Source of the DNA: Promicromonosporaceae bacterium | Lineage (GTDB): Bacteria > Actinomycetota > Actinomycetes > Actinomycetales > Cellulomonadaceae | Assembly (NCBI GenBank): GCA_009780755.1 | Contig: WQZL01000040.1 | Span: forward strand, 1 to 15,678 | Reading direction: 5' to 3' | Length of the DNA stretch: 15,678 bases | Shown: positions 1-8,200 of the stretch, piece by piece | Layout: each line of letters begins with the position of its first letter | How positions within the stretch are numbered: the first letter of the stretch is position 1 | Notes under the pieces: generated by a model | Told to the model about the DNA's origin: nothing | Database searches by the model: none | Seen by the model: the letters and a program-made list of their open reading frames with translations, nothing else | Program-made: the position numbers and the translations under genes

Positions 1-538
1 AGTTGCCGCCGCCGATGGAGGAGGGGACGGTGGAGACTTACGAGCGGGTTTTGGCGTGGTATGAGTGTATTGTGGATGCGGGGTTTACGATGCCGCCGCC
101 TTTGCGAGACTCTTTTGTTGAGGAGTGGCGTCAGGGTTGGGTGAGGTTTGATCCGATGACAATGGCTCTCGAATGGATGACCTCGGCTCCCCCTGGGGTC
201 AATCAGGCCACTATCTTGGCGGCCTGTCCCCACTCGATGCAGAGATTGGCCGCTTTGTGCTACCGCCAGTGGCCGAGGAGGCCGCAATTGAGATGTATGC
301 CTGGCTGGAGGGGCAATTCCAGTGCTTTGTGAATGCTGGATTCGACATGGTGCCTATGCCTTCTCGGGACTTGTTCCTTGATGAAATGACTAGGTATGGC
401 TATGCCATGGCTGTAATTGATCTTGTAAGGAGTGCTTGGGAAAGCATCGTCGATGCCGAGGGAAATAGTTCCACTTATCAGTGGGCGGATCTGCTTGCGT
501 TGTGTCCTCGTTCCACTGAGGAGTGGCCTGGCGGTTAG
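1..538 (+). pseudogene. Frameshifted two-repeat protein with paired cysteines (5' end outside window)
   Basis: Two related segments of about 85 residues follow each other but lie in different frames. Copy 1 reads from position 3 (LPPPMEEGTVETYERVLAWY, then ECIVDAGF and AACP). Copy 2 reads in the -1 frame from about 257 (VLPPVAEEAAIEMYAWLEG, then CFVNAGFDM and ALCP) to the TAG at 536-538. Both share LPP, acidic residues, a Cys-x3-AG-F motif, an acidic/aromatic middle and a second Cys-Pro near the end. One missing base between about 232 and 257 would join them into a single protein. The simplest reading is a tandem-domain gene broken by a 1-nt deletion. The two conserved cysteines per unit suggest a secreted, disulfide-bonded protein, but the N terminus is not in the window, so export is an inference. 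I do not recognise the family with certainty. It precedes adaptor and ABC genes on the same strand and could be their partner or cargo. Alternatively, copy 2 is a separate gene starting at GTG 257, though no ribosome binding site supports that. Confidence 0.55.
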
Positions 539-831
539 TTCAGATCGGATTCCTGCCCTCGTCGTCCTGTTTAAAGGCATCGAGTTGCAGAACCTAGCAT
601 TAGGCGGCGCCGCCCTTTCGTCGCCCTGCGGGCGACGGAGTCGCAGCGCAGGATCTACTTCAGACGGGAAGCGTCGGGAGTGGATTCTGCGCTGCCTTCG
701 GCCCGCAGACGATATGGGTTGTCTGGGGCGTTGGTGTCTTGGGTGGCGTGGGTGGGGGCCTCCCTGCGAAAGTTCGTGGGTTGCCTGGCGGTCTTGCCTG
801 GCCTTTCCGCATTCGTAGTAAGGAGGCCCCT
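539..831. other. Intergenic stretch with palindromes; possible remnant of the adaptor 5' end
   Basis: No frame here gives a convincing protein. Two palindromes stand out: GGCGGCGCCGCC at 603-614, and a hairpin at 619-637 whose 8-bp arms CGTCGCCC and GGGCGACG flank a 3-nt loop. Since the adaptor gene downstream lacks its usual N-terminal part, this stretch may be where that coding sequence was lost or scrambled, but I cannot align any frame to it. A TAG-TAA pair (816-821) overlaps the strong AAGGAGG at 820-826. Confidence 0.4.
619..637. repeat. GC-rich hairpin, 8-bp stem
   Basis: Arms CGTCGCCC (619-626) and GGGCGACG (630-637) pair perfectly around TGC. No T-run follows on either strand, so it is not a classical terminator. 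It might be a copy of a dispersed palindromic element, which only a genome-wide search could show. Confidence 0.5.
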
Positions 832-1491
832 GTGGGTATGGAGTTTACAAGTGTTGGGACTGCCCCAGGTGTGTTTAACGCCGCAACCCGGCAGGCGGTG
901 GTGCGGTGGCAGCGGGCGGTTGGGTTTAGCCCAGCGGACGGGATGGTTCGTTTTGGGGATGTTGCCTTCTTTGCGGAGTTACCGGCGCGGGTGGTGCTGA
1001 GCGAAGGTGTTGAGGTTGGTGTCACTGTTGGCCCTGGGCAGGCGCTGGTTGAGGGAGCCACGGGTGAAGCTGTGGTGGAGATCGTGACTTTCCCAGATCA
1101 GGCCGCGTTGATTCCCCGCGCCGAATCGCTGACCGCAATGGTGGAGGGCTTCGAGTGGGAGGGGCGATTCGGCCCCTCTTGGACGGATGCCAGCGGGCAG
1201 GTGCGAATCCCGGTGGTGTCCTCTGGTGGTGGGGTAGTTTGCGGTGCTGACTGTGCTCACGCCCTGCCCTTAGGCAGATCGTCAGTGGTGGCATTACAGG
1301 TGGTGGTGGTGCCATACACGCAGGGGCTGATAGTGCCGGTCTCCGCGATCAGTACCGATCCGGGCGGGCAGCCGGTAGTGACCACCGAAACAGGGGAGGT
1401 GCTGCCGATCACCGTGCTAGCCGCGCATGGCGGCCTGGCCGTGGTCGATGGTGTGGCGATAGGCACCCGAATTCAGGTGTTTGGGGGCTGA
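832..1491 (+). CDS. Efflux-type periplasmic adaptor with peptidoglycan-binding-like segment, N-terminally short
   Basis: The product resembles adaptor proteins encoded beside MacB-type ABC transporters in actinobacteria, which link a permease to the cell envelope. Residues about 12-27 (GVFNAATRQAVVRWQRAVG) match the C-terminal half of a peptidoglycan-binding type 1 domain. The rest is beta-rich adaptor sequence, with a Cys pair VCGADC in the middle and a typical C-terminal VVDGVAIGTRIQVFGG. Family members, as I recall them, run well over 300 residues and begin with a membrane anchor or signal peptide; here only 219 residues remain and neither is present. GTG 832 is chosen because AAGGAGG (820-826) sits 5 nt upstream; ATG 838 is in frame and also possible. 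The open frame runs back to 739, but that part looks non-coding. It ends 2 nt before the ABC ATPase start, so the three genes form one transcription unit. Without an export signal it probably no longer works as an adaptor, so it may be a pseudogene; the strong ribosome binding site is the argument against. Confidence 0.6.
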   Translation: MGMEFTSVGTAPGVFNAATRQAVVRWQRAVGFSPADGMVRFGDVAFFAELPARVVLSEGVEVGVTVGPGQALVEGATGEAVVEIVTFPDQAALIPRAESLTAMVEGFEWEGRFGPSWTDASGQVRIPVVSSGGGVVCGADCAHALPLGRSSVVALQVVVVPYTQGLIVPVSAISTDPGGQPVVTTETGEVLPITVLAAHGGLAVVDGVAIGTRIQVFGG

Positions 1492-1493
1492 CG

Positions 1494-2132
1494 ATGAGCC
1501 TCGAAGTGCGCGACCTATCGTTTACATATCCGCGTGGGCGCGAACCGATCTTCACCGAGCTGTCGGCGGGATTTCGGTTCGGGGCAGTCACCGCAGTTAC
1601 TGGGCCATCGGGTGGAGGTAAATCCACCCTGCTTTACCTACTGGGGCTGCTGCTGCGCCCCTCGGGCGGGCAGGTGGTTGAAGACGGGGTGAACTTGTCC
1701 AGGATGCCCGACGGAGCTAGATCGGCTTGGCGGGCTAACCGGGTGGGGTTCGTGTTCTAGGACGCAATGCTAGACCCGGCCCAGACCATCGTGGAAAACG
1801 TCTGTGAGGGCGCGCTCTACTCCGCGAGTAGGGGTAAAAATTGGGAAGCTCGTGCCAAGGAGATGCTGGAACAGGCTGGGGTACTGGCTCGGTTTGACCA
1901 CCGCCCGGGGGAGATTTCGGGCGGTCAGGCCCAACGCGTGGCATTGTGCCGAGCGCTGCTGAAGCGCCCCGCCATCGTGCTAGCCGATGAACCGACTGGG
2001 AACTTAGACGCTGATTCAGCTTCCGTGGTGTGGCAGATGCTCGTGACCGCCGCCCAAGAAGGGGCATGTGTCATCATCGCCACCCATGACAAGGCGCGCG
2101 CGGCCTCCTGCGATGAGCAGGTGATCGTGTGA
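1494..2132 (+). pseudogene. MacB/LolD-type ABC transporter ATPase with in-frame amber stop at the Q-loop
   Basis: This is one continuous frame of 212 codons encoding an ABC ATPase, interrupted once by TAG at 1758-1760 (codon 89). Before it are the A-loop region (SFTYPRGREP) and Walker A GPSGGGKST. After it are the signature ISGGQAQRVAL, Walker B IVLADEPTGNLD and the H-loop ATHD. The stop falls in VGFVF-stop-DAMLDP, where family members have VFQ; it replaces the Q-loop glutamine and is one C-to-T change from CAG. Without readthrough the first product ends after Walker A, and a restart at ATG 1767 would lack Walker A, so neither piece could be an active ATPase. In the intact state it would have energised the permease that follows. 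Its final stop overlaps the permease start in GTGA (2129-2132), a sign of translational coupling. A sequencing error or amber suppression are the alternatives; other lesions next door favour real decay. Confidence 0.85.
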
Positions 2133-3253
2133 GTGGTTCCACCCCTATGCGCGTGATTAAAGAGGCGATCAACTCGGCCGATCGGCGACCTTGGCGCACC
2201 CTCACTGTTGGCCTGGCGGTGCTGGTGATGTGCCTATCTGTGTTTGTCACTACCGGACAGTCCGTGGGTGTTGAGCGACGGGTGCGCGAGCAGATGGAGT
2301 CAGACTCTGCGCGGCTAATCTCGATCACCTGGCGGCAGATGTATGGCGGCATCGATTCGGCCGCCGTCGAGCGCATCGGCACTCTCACCGGAGTTGAGTG
2401 GGCGCTTGGCCGCAGCCCCGCCCTCGATTTGATCAACAGCAGCCTTCCTGGAGGAAATCCTTGCCCCGCCATCGTGGTAGTTGGCGAATTTCCACCAGGC
2501 ACGATTCAGCTCAATCTCGGCCGCTTTGCCGGGCCGGGAGAGGCGATGGTTACCGCCGCCGGAACCCACTGCCTCGGGCTGCAACAGCCCGCTGGTACCC
2601 TCGCCCCTGCTCATGCCAGGCAGGCCGTGGTTGCCGAACCCGTTTTTGCCGCTGTGGGGCGGCTAGAGGTCAGGGAAGCCCTCGCCCCCATCGCAAACTT
2701 CACCTTCCTGCGCACTCACGAACCTACGCTGTTGGTTGAGGTGTTCATCCTGGCCAATGAGGCCCGGAGCATTCCCGACATCACCGAAGCCGCCCTCCGG
2801 TTAACCGGCGTCTCCGATCTGACTGATCTGGCCGTGACCTCATCAGCGGCCATGCTCGAACTCAACGCGATTCTCGAACGTGAGCTTGCCGCCAACTCCC
2901 GCATCATCGCCGCCATCGTGCTTGTCGCCGGAATGGGCTTTACCGGCCTGGCTCTGGCCTTGTCCGTCGGGGCACAACGCCGTGATTTCGGCCGTCGTCG
3001 CGCGCTCGGCGCCTCCCGCTCCCTGCTAATGAGCCTAGTGCTGCTCGAAGGCGCCATCCCCGCCCTGCTTGGCGCCATTGCGGGTACCACCATCGGCATC
3101 GCTGCCCTGGCTCTAATCTACGATGTGGCGTCCGACCTCGCCTTCACCCTCTCCGTGCCTGCCTTGGCCATCATCGCCGTCATCATCGCCTCAGTTCCGG
3201 CTGCCCTCACCGCCGCCTATCGAGACCCCGTAGCTATCGTCCGCGTCCCCTAA
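2129..3253 (+). CDS. FtsX/MacB-type ABC transporter permease
   Basis: The 374-residue product has the FtsX/MacB layout. One membrane segment lies near residues 24-43, then an extracytoplasmic domain of about 210 residues, then three membrane segments near 258-280, 302-330 and 343-364. The loop after the second segment carries QRRDFGRRRALGASRS, the usual cytoplasmic coupling motif of this family, and the protein ends AAYRDPVAIVRVP, as many members do. The extracytoplasmic part has cysteines near residues 112 and 148 that could pair. Its GTG start overlaps the ATPase stop by 4 nt. Such permeases do not usually form a channel; they transmit ATP-driven movement to a partner that extrudes peptides, lipids or drugs. 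The frame is intact, but its cognate ATPase is interrupted, so it may be non-functional unless another ATPase substitutes. The substrate is unknown. Confidence 0.85.
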   Translation: MSGSTPMRVIKEAINSADRRPWRTLTVGLAVLVMCLSVFVTTGQSVGVERRVREQMESDSARLISITWRQMYGGIDSAAVERIGTLTGVEWALGRSPALDLINSSLPGGNPCPAIVVVGEFPPGTIQLNLGRFAGPGEAMVTAAGTHCLGLQQPAGTLAPAHARQAVVAEPVFAAVGRLEVREALAPIANFTFLRTHEPTLLVEVFILANEARSIPDITEAALRLTGVSDLTDLAVTSSAAMLELNAILERELAANSRIIAAIVLVAGMGFTGLALALSVGAQRRDFGRRRALGASRSLLMSLVLLEGAIPALLGAIAGTTIGIAALALIYDVASDLAFTLSVPALAIIAVIIASVPAALTAAYRDPVAIVRVP

Positions 3254-3316
3254 GCCGCACACCAGGTGGTTTCGATAGAGTCAACCGCCCGTGGGGCTAG
3301 AGCAGGGTGGCGCGGG

Positions 3317-3322
3317 TAGTCT
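3317..3322 (+). promoter_or_regulatory. Putative -10 box for leaderless pdtaS transcript
   Basis: TAGTCT fits the actinobacterial TANNNT -10 pattern and ends 6 nt before the GTG at 3329, so transcription could begin at the start codon. No Shine-Dalgarno sequence precedes that GTG, which supports leaderless initiation. No clear -35 is visible. Confidence 0.45.
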
Positions 3323-3328
3323 TCTTGC

Positions 3329-4822
3329 GTGTCCACCATGAGTGATCTCATAGCCGCCCACAGTGACCTCAGCGACGTTGAAGGGGAGTGGCTGCACCTA
3401 TTGGTCGGCGACTGGCAGATCGTCTCCGACTTGGCCGTCGCCGATCTCGTGCTGTGGCTGCCTACCCGCGATGGCGGGTTTGTCGCCGTCGCCCACTGTC
3501 GCCCCTCCACCGGTACCACGGTGCACTATGACGACATCGTTGGCCTATTCGCCTCCGAAGGACAGCAGGCACGCTTCGCGGCCGCCCTGGCGGATGGCCG
3601 GGTGCAGAACACCACCGAGCCGCAATGGTTCGGCGAATATGCCGTCACCGAACAGGTGGTGCCCGTCAAGATGCGCGGGGGGCGAACCATCGCGGTGATT
3701 GCCCGGCAGACCAACCTTGGACCGAGCCGCAGCCACTCCCGGCAGGAACTCAACTATGCCGAGGCCGCCGACGACCTGCTGGCTATGGCCTCGCGCGGTG
3801 AATACCCCTCCCCAGACTCCGCCTCCGGCCCGCGTCGCGGCGCCCCCCGTGTCGGTGACGGGTTGATCCGTCTCAACGCCGAGGGGCAGGTACTCTACGC
3901 CTCGCCGAACGCGCTCTCCTGTTTCCATCGCCTCGGCGTGGTTGGTCCGCTGGTGGGGCAGTCGCTGGTCGAACTGACCGCCGGGTTGATCGAGTACGCC
4001 GGAACCGTAGATGAAGCTCTGCCGCTGGTGGTGATGGGTCGCGCCTCCTGGCGCACCGATATCGAAACCCGCGGCGTCGCCGTCTCGCTGCGCTCGCTAC
4101 CGCTAACGGTGCACGGGCAGCGCATCGGCGCCGTACTCATCTGCCGCGACGTTTCCGAACTGCGTCGTCGCGAACGCGAACTGATGACCAAGGACGCGAC
4201 CATCCGAGAAATCCACCATCGGGTAAAGAACAACCTGGCCACGGTGGCCGCTCTCCTTAGGCTGCAATCGCGCCGCTGCGAGCTGCCAGAGGCGAAATTC
4301 GCGTTGGATGAGGCCACCCGACGCGTCGCTACCATCTCGCTGGTACATGAGTTCCTCTCCCAAACCCTTGATGAGCAGGTAGAACTTGATGGCATGTTGC
4401 AGCGCGCCCTGCGAATGACCGCCGAGCTAGCCGCCACCAACACCTCGGTGCAAACGGTGCAGCGCGGCTCCTTTGGCCTGGTCCCGGCGCAGGACGCCAC
4501 CCCGCTCGCACTGGTACTCACCGAACTTGTCACCAACGCCGTTGAACACGGATTCAACGGAACCCGCGAGACCGGCACCGTCACCGTCGATGTAGAGCGC
4601 TCCGGGTCGCGCCTGCGCGTCCGAGTAACTGACGATGGCGTAGGACTTGGCACGGATGACATGGCCCGCCTCAGCCGCGACTCCGCCTCGGGACTGGGCA
4701 ACCAGATTGTGCGCACACTGGTCACAAACGAGTTGGGTGGCACCATCGACTGGCGCACCGGCGATGAGGGCGGCACCGAAGTGGTGATCGAGGCCCGGTT
4801 GCGCGATGGGCGGCGGGGGTAA
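3329..4822 (+). CDS. pdtaS: PdtaS-type cytosolic sensor histidine kinase
   Basis: This 497-residue protein matches the PdtaS family (M. tuberculosis Rv3220c) from end to end. It has an N-terminal GAF-like region (about 1-150), a PAS domain (about 175-280), a HisKA_2 dimerisation/phosphoacceptor region TIREIHHRVKNNLATVAALL with histidines at 296-297, and a C-terminal HATPase domain. The ATPase shows the N-box LTELVTNAVEHGF (Asn403), G1 box DDGVGLG (435-441) and G2 SGLGNQIVRTL (about 454-464). There is no membrane segment, as in the family. GTG 3329 is preferred over ATG 3338 because it gives MSTMSDLIAAH, close to the start I recall for PdtaS (MSTLGDLL). PdtaS phosphorylates PdtaR, an ANTAR-type RNA-binding antiterminator, which is not in this window. 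The gene converges on whiB1 with 1 nt between stop codons. The family has been linked to nutrient, copper and nitric oxide sensing; the signal here is not readable. Confidence 0.93.
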   Translation: MSTMSDLIAAHSDLSDVEGEWLHLLVGDWQIVSDLAVADLVLWLPTRDGGFVAVAHCRPSTGTTVHYDDIVGLFASEGQQARFAAALADGRVQNTTEPQWFGEYAVTEQVVPVKMRGGRTIAVIARQTNLGPSRSHSRQELNYAEAADDLLAMASRGEYPSPDSASGPRRGAPRVGDGLIRLNAEGQVLYASPNALSCFHRLGVVGPLVGQSLVELTAGLIEYAGTVDEALPLVVMGRASWRTDIETRGVAVSLRSLPLTVHGQRIGAVLICRDVSELRRRERELMTKDATIREIHHRVKNNLATVAALLRLQSRRCELPEAKFALDEATRRVATISLVHEFLSQTLDEQVELDGMLQRALRMTAELAATNTSVQTVQRGSFGLVPAQDATPLALVLTELVTNAVEHGFNGTRETGTVTVDVERSGSRLRVRVTDDGVGLGTDDMARLSRDSASGLGNQIVRTLVTNELGGTIDWRTGDEGGTEVVIEARLRDGRRG

Positions 4823-4823
4823 C

Positions 4824-5072
4824 TTACGCTGCGCGGCGGGCGCGAGCGGTGCGGCGCTTCAGGGCGCGGCGCTCATCCTCGGACATGCCGCCCCAAACCC
4901 CGGCGTCTTGCCCAGAGTCGATGGCCCACTTTAGGCAGGTTTCAACCACGCCGCAACGTCGGCAGACGGTGCGGGCCTCCTCGATCTGTAGCATTGCGGG
5001 GCCGGTATTCCCGATGGGAAAAAACAGTTCGGGGTCTTCGTCGAGGCAAGCAGCGGCGTGACGCCAATCCAT
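4824..5072 (-). CDS. whiB1: WhiB1-type [4Fe-4S] transcriptional regulator
   Basis: The 82-residue protein has all WhiB hallmarks. Four cluster ligands sit at Cys9, Cys37, Cys40 and Cys46, the same spacing as in M. tuberculosis WhiB1. The tryptophan/glycine turn GVWGG is at 58-62, followed by MSEDERRALKRR and a basic tail. The start is ATG 5072 (MDWRHAAACLDEDPELFFP), which matches the WhiB1 N terminus; the frame stays open to 5183, but the extra 37 residues have no family counterpart. No clear Shine-Dalgarno sequence precedes it. WhiB1 is a nitric-oxide-sensitive iron-sulfur protein that binds the sigma-A region 4 and DNA, and it is essential in mycobacteria. Tail-to-tail placement with pdtaS is the same as the M. 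tuberculosis arrangement as I recall it, which supports orthology. No terminator is visible between the two. Confidence 0.95.
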   Translation of the reverse strand: MDWRHAAACLDEDPELFFPIGNTGPAMLQIEEARTVCRRCGVVETCLKWAIDSGQDAGVWGGMSEDERRALKRRTARARRAA

Positions 5073-5187
5073 GATGCACCATTCGGTTAGTAGTTGAACT
5101 TGTCCACCCTTAGGTTCGCCTGTGATCGCCGCGCGCACAAGAGGGGGAGCAAAGATTTTCACAATTCTCCACGCCACCCCCACAGGA

Positions 5188-5194
5188 ATTTGTA
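5188..5194 (-). promoter_or_regulatory. Tentative whiB1 -10 box
   Basis: On the minus strand TACAAAT lies about 115 nt before the whiB1 start, which would give an untranslated leader of roughly 110 nt. No convincing -35 is seen at the right spacing. The CRP-type site centre would lie about 80 nt upstream of the implied start of transcription. Confidence 0.25.
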
Positions 5195-5253
5195 GACATC
5201 GCCGCAGGTGGCGACGTGTTTTGCCTGGTGGAAAAACTTGTTCAGGACGAGCG

Positions 5254-5269
5254 TGTGATTCCGGTCACA
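5254..5269. promoter_or_regulatory. CRP/GlxR-type cAMP-receptor binding site upstream of whiB1
   Basis: TGTGATTCCGGTCACA is a perfect TGTGA-N6-TCACA palindrome, the consensus for CRP (M. tuberculosis Rv3676) and corynebacterial GlxR. It lies between the end of the EccC-like gene and whiB1, 182 nt upstream of the whiB1 ATG. Since the gene on the other side only ends here, whiB1 is the likely target. In M. tuberculosis whiB1 is known to be controlled by CRP, so this link appears conserved. Confidence 0.75.
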
Positions 5270-5286
5270 TTCGCGCCAGCAAGCGG

Positions 5287-8200
5287 TCAAAGCGCGCCAA
5301 CTAGCTGAATAGCTTCGGCGCGCCCCTTGGCGATCAGCGCCGCGCGGCCAGGTAGCGCGAGGCCCGGTTCGACGGCATCGGCCAGGTTTACGCCGAAAAC
5401 CTCCTCGGCCCCGCGCTCCTGCCCGGAGAGTATTACCCCGGTGCGGGAACCTCGCAACTGGGAGAGCAAGCCACGATGTGCGAGCGAGGCATCAAGGATT
5501 GAGGCGGTCAGAATGAAAATGGCTCGACCCGTAGCCGCGAGGGCCGCTAGCTGATCCGCCTCGATAGGACAGACGCTCGCGAGCGCATCGGCGTCATCGA
5601 TCAACAACAGCGGAAGGTCGGCATTGGCCCACGGGAGGCGGGCGAGGGAACCAAGCAACTCGGTCATTTCCGCTGCGGTTGGTCGAACCTGGGCCGCTCC
5701 GACAATCGCCGCATCTGCCAGCAGGGCCGGATCGTGACCGATCACGATCAGCCGGTCGCCCTCGACGCAGTTGCCAAGCGCCCGGAGTAGTATCCGCAAT
5801 GTGGTGGTGCGCCCAGAACCGCGGGCGCCGACGATAAGCGCGCCGCCAGACACATCGAGCGCAAGCGGGGTCGCCATATCCCCGCCGATGCCGATCAGTG
5901 GGTTCAGCGGGCTTGGGAGCGCATCGTTAGTCAGGTCGGCTGGGGTAACCCGGTTGGGCAGGGGCAACAGGCGGATTGGCGCGGCGGAACCGTCCGCCCC
6001 TGCGCCGACCGCCGGTATCGCCGAGCCGGGCAGGGCGATCTGACATTCGATGCTGCTGCTCGCGCCCAGCCATACGCCGCGCCCTGGTTGTCGGCCACGT
6101 CCGGCAGAGGCACCGGGAACGCCGAGTAGTACGTCGGCTGCGGCATCGGCAGATAGCAGCGTCAGGCGCGGCCCAAAGCGAGCGGCAAGCCCTCCGACGG
6201 CACCGGAGCGGGAGGTAACGGCAAAGACCGCCGTGCCTGCGGCCAGCGCCGCCGCCACCGGGTCCACAGCAGGGGTGGCCAGCTCTGCTCGCAAATCCTC
6301 GATTCCGTCTATGAGGACCAAGGTGGGCGACGCCCCCGATGCTCCGGCTATGAGCAGCCGCAATAGTCGCCCGGTCCGGCGAAGATCGTCGGGGCCGGCA
6401 AGGGTGCCGAAGCCGGGATGCGGGCGCAGTCGGGAAAAAGCGGGCGCAGCGGCCTTGGGAACGAGCGCATGGACGTGCCATCCGCGAGCAAGGGCGGAGT
6501 GAGCGAGGGCAACCAAGGCCGTCGTAGCTCCGGTTCGGGCCTGGCCGAGAATCGCAAGGTGCCCGTCGGTGGGCTGCCAAGCGATGGCGGTGCGGGACTG
6601 TTCATTCGGCAGATCACCCAATGCCAATGGCAGAGCCGACCAGGCCGGTTGCTCGTCGGTGAGGGCATCGACATCGTTTAGGGAGATGGTATCCGGCAGT
6701 GGCGGCAGCCACACCGGCGGCCACTGCGATGCTGTTTGCGCGACCGCAGCCTGGCGAACCAGGTTTGCCAGTTCCGCTACGGGATCACTGCTTGCCTGCG
6801 GTCCGGTCGCATCTGGCGGCGGCGTTTGGACGGGAGCATCCCGGCTCATCTCCCGCCAGGTAGGAGCGCGATAGATGGTTGCCTTGCGGCCAGTGGCAGG
6901 AGCGCCCGCATAGGCGCATTGCATGGCGACAGGGGTGGCCACGCCCACACGCAACACGGCTCGGCCAGGGAAGCCGTGCGGAATGTGGGCGGCAACAGGG
7001 GAGTCAAGTACATCGAGGGAGTCGGCGGTATCAACGACGCGCAAGGCCAGACGAGCGGTGATGTTGGCCCGCATATCGGCAGAAATCGCCCCAGCCGGAC
7101 GCTGGGTGGCCAACACCAAGTGAATGCCAAGCGAACGGCCCTGGGCGGCGATGCGAAGCAGGCCAGGCAGAAGATCGGGCAGATCATCGGCCAGCGCCCG
7201 GAACTCGTCTACCACCACTACCAGCCGGGGCAGGACTCCGTCGGGAAGTTCGGCGGAATCGGCCACCCCATGCTGGGCGAGGATAGTTTTGCGGCGCCGC
7301 AGTTCGACGCGCAGGCCGGTGAGCGCGCGGGCGGCGAGAGTCGCATCCAGATCGCTCACCCGCCCAAGCACATGCGGCAGGCGCAGGCAGTCACCGAACG
7401 ACGCCCCGCCCTTAAAGTCGATCAAGGCCAGCGCCAGTTCGCGCGGGCTATGTCGCAGGGCCAGGCCCAGCACCAGCGCTTGCAGCAGCTCGGACTTCCC
7501 CGAGCCGGTGGTGCCCGCCACCAGCAGATGCGGCCCATCCCGCACCAGGTCAAATCTGACCATCTGACCGGCTGTGTCTACCCCCAGCGGTACCGCCCAG
7601 GTTAAGCACCCAGAATCATCGGTCAGCAGATCGGCCAACGGTACGACGCTCGGTAGGCGTGGGTTGGCCGGATCCGACCCGACCAACTGCTCACCATTGC
7701 CCCTTAGGAACGATTGATCTGTTCCGCCGCTTGGCTTCGGTCGCCACAGCGTCCCTACCTCGCGGCCCAGGCCAGATGCCGCCGCGAGCAGTCGGGCAAG
7801 CCGCTCGGCCTCCTTCTCGTCAAGGCTTGGCGACCCGTCGGAAGCGGCGGGCCTAAGGCCACTGACAACTCGCACATCCCGACACCAGGTAGGAGTGCTA
7901 GCCCCGGCTGAGAGGCACAGCACAACATTGGCTCCGGCACGCAGGGCGTCTCGTGCGAAATCGAGGTGAGTCCTGCTGGGGAGGTCCGCCACCAGTACAT
8001 CCGGGATGGTTGATCTAGCGCCAGCGATGCTGCCGGGCAGCCAGCGACACCAGGCCCAGGCCCGACGCCCCTCCCCAATCACCGTGACATCTGCCCCCCG
8101 CGCCGCCACCTCCAACACTAGCGCCCGCGCCGCCGCTCGCGCCGTCGACTGCGAACCGCAGAAGGCCACCGCCGCATCGGGCACCGGGTTAGGCAGCGGC

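Noticed and set aside
225..260. Programmed -1 frameshifting between the two repeat copies
   Set aside because: No X-XXY-YYZ slippery heptamer or obvious downstream stimulatory structure is visible at the junction. A deletion is simpler given other lesions nearby.
680..1000. 106-codon open frame with hydrophobic stretch, possible signal peptide for the adaptor
   Set aside because: It overlaps the adaptor in another frame and shows no adaptor-like sequence. A clean frameshift join to the real gene could not be found.
3895..4776. 293-codon open frame on the minus strand
   Set aside because: It lies wholly antisense to pdtaS. Its Ser/Arg/Thr-rich sequence is the usual shadow of a high-GC gene, and pdtaS matches its family throughout.
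5099..5107. TTGTCCACC as a DnaA box in the whiB1 upstream region
   Set aside because: It is a single site with one mismatch; with no cluster it is expected by chance.
5073..5183. N-terminal extension of WhiB1 to 119 residues
   Set aside because: The extra 37 residues have no counterpart in WhiB1 proteins, and ATG 5072 gives the conserved MDWRH start.
6736..7605. 289-codon open frame on the plus strand
   Set aside because: It is antisense to the first ATPase module of the EccC-like gene, whose Walker motifs are on the other strand. It has no recognisable motif.
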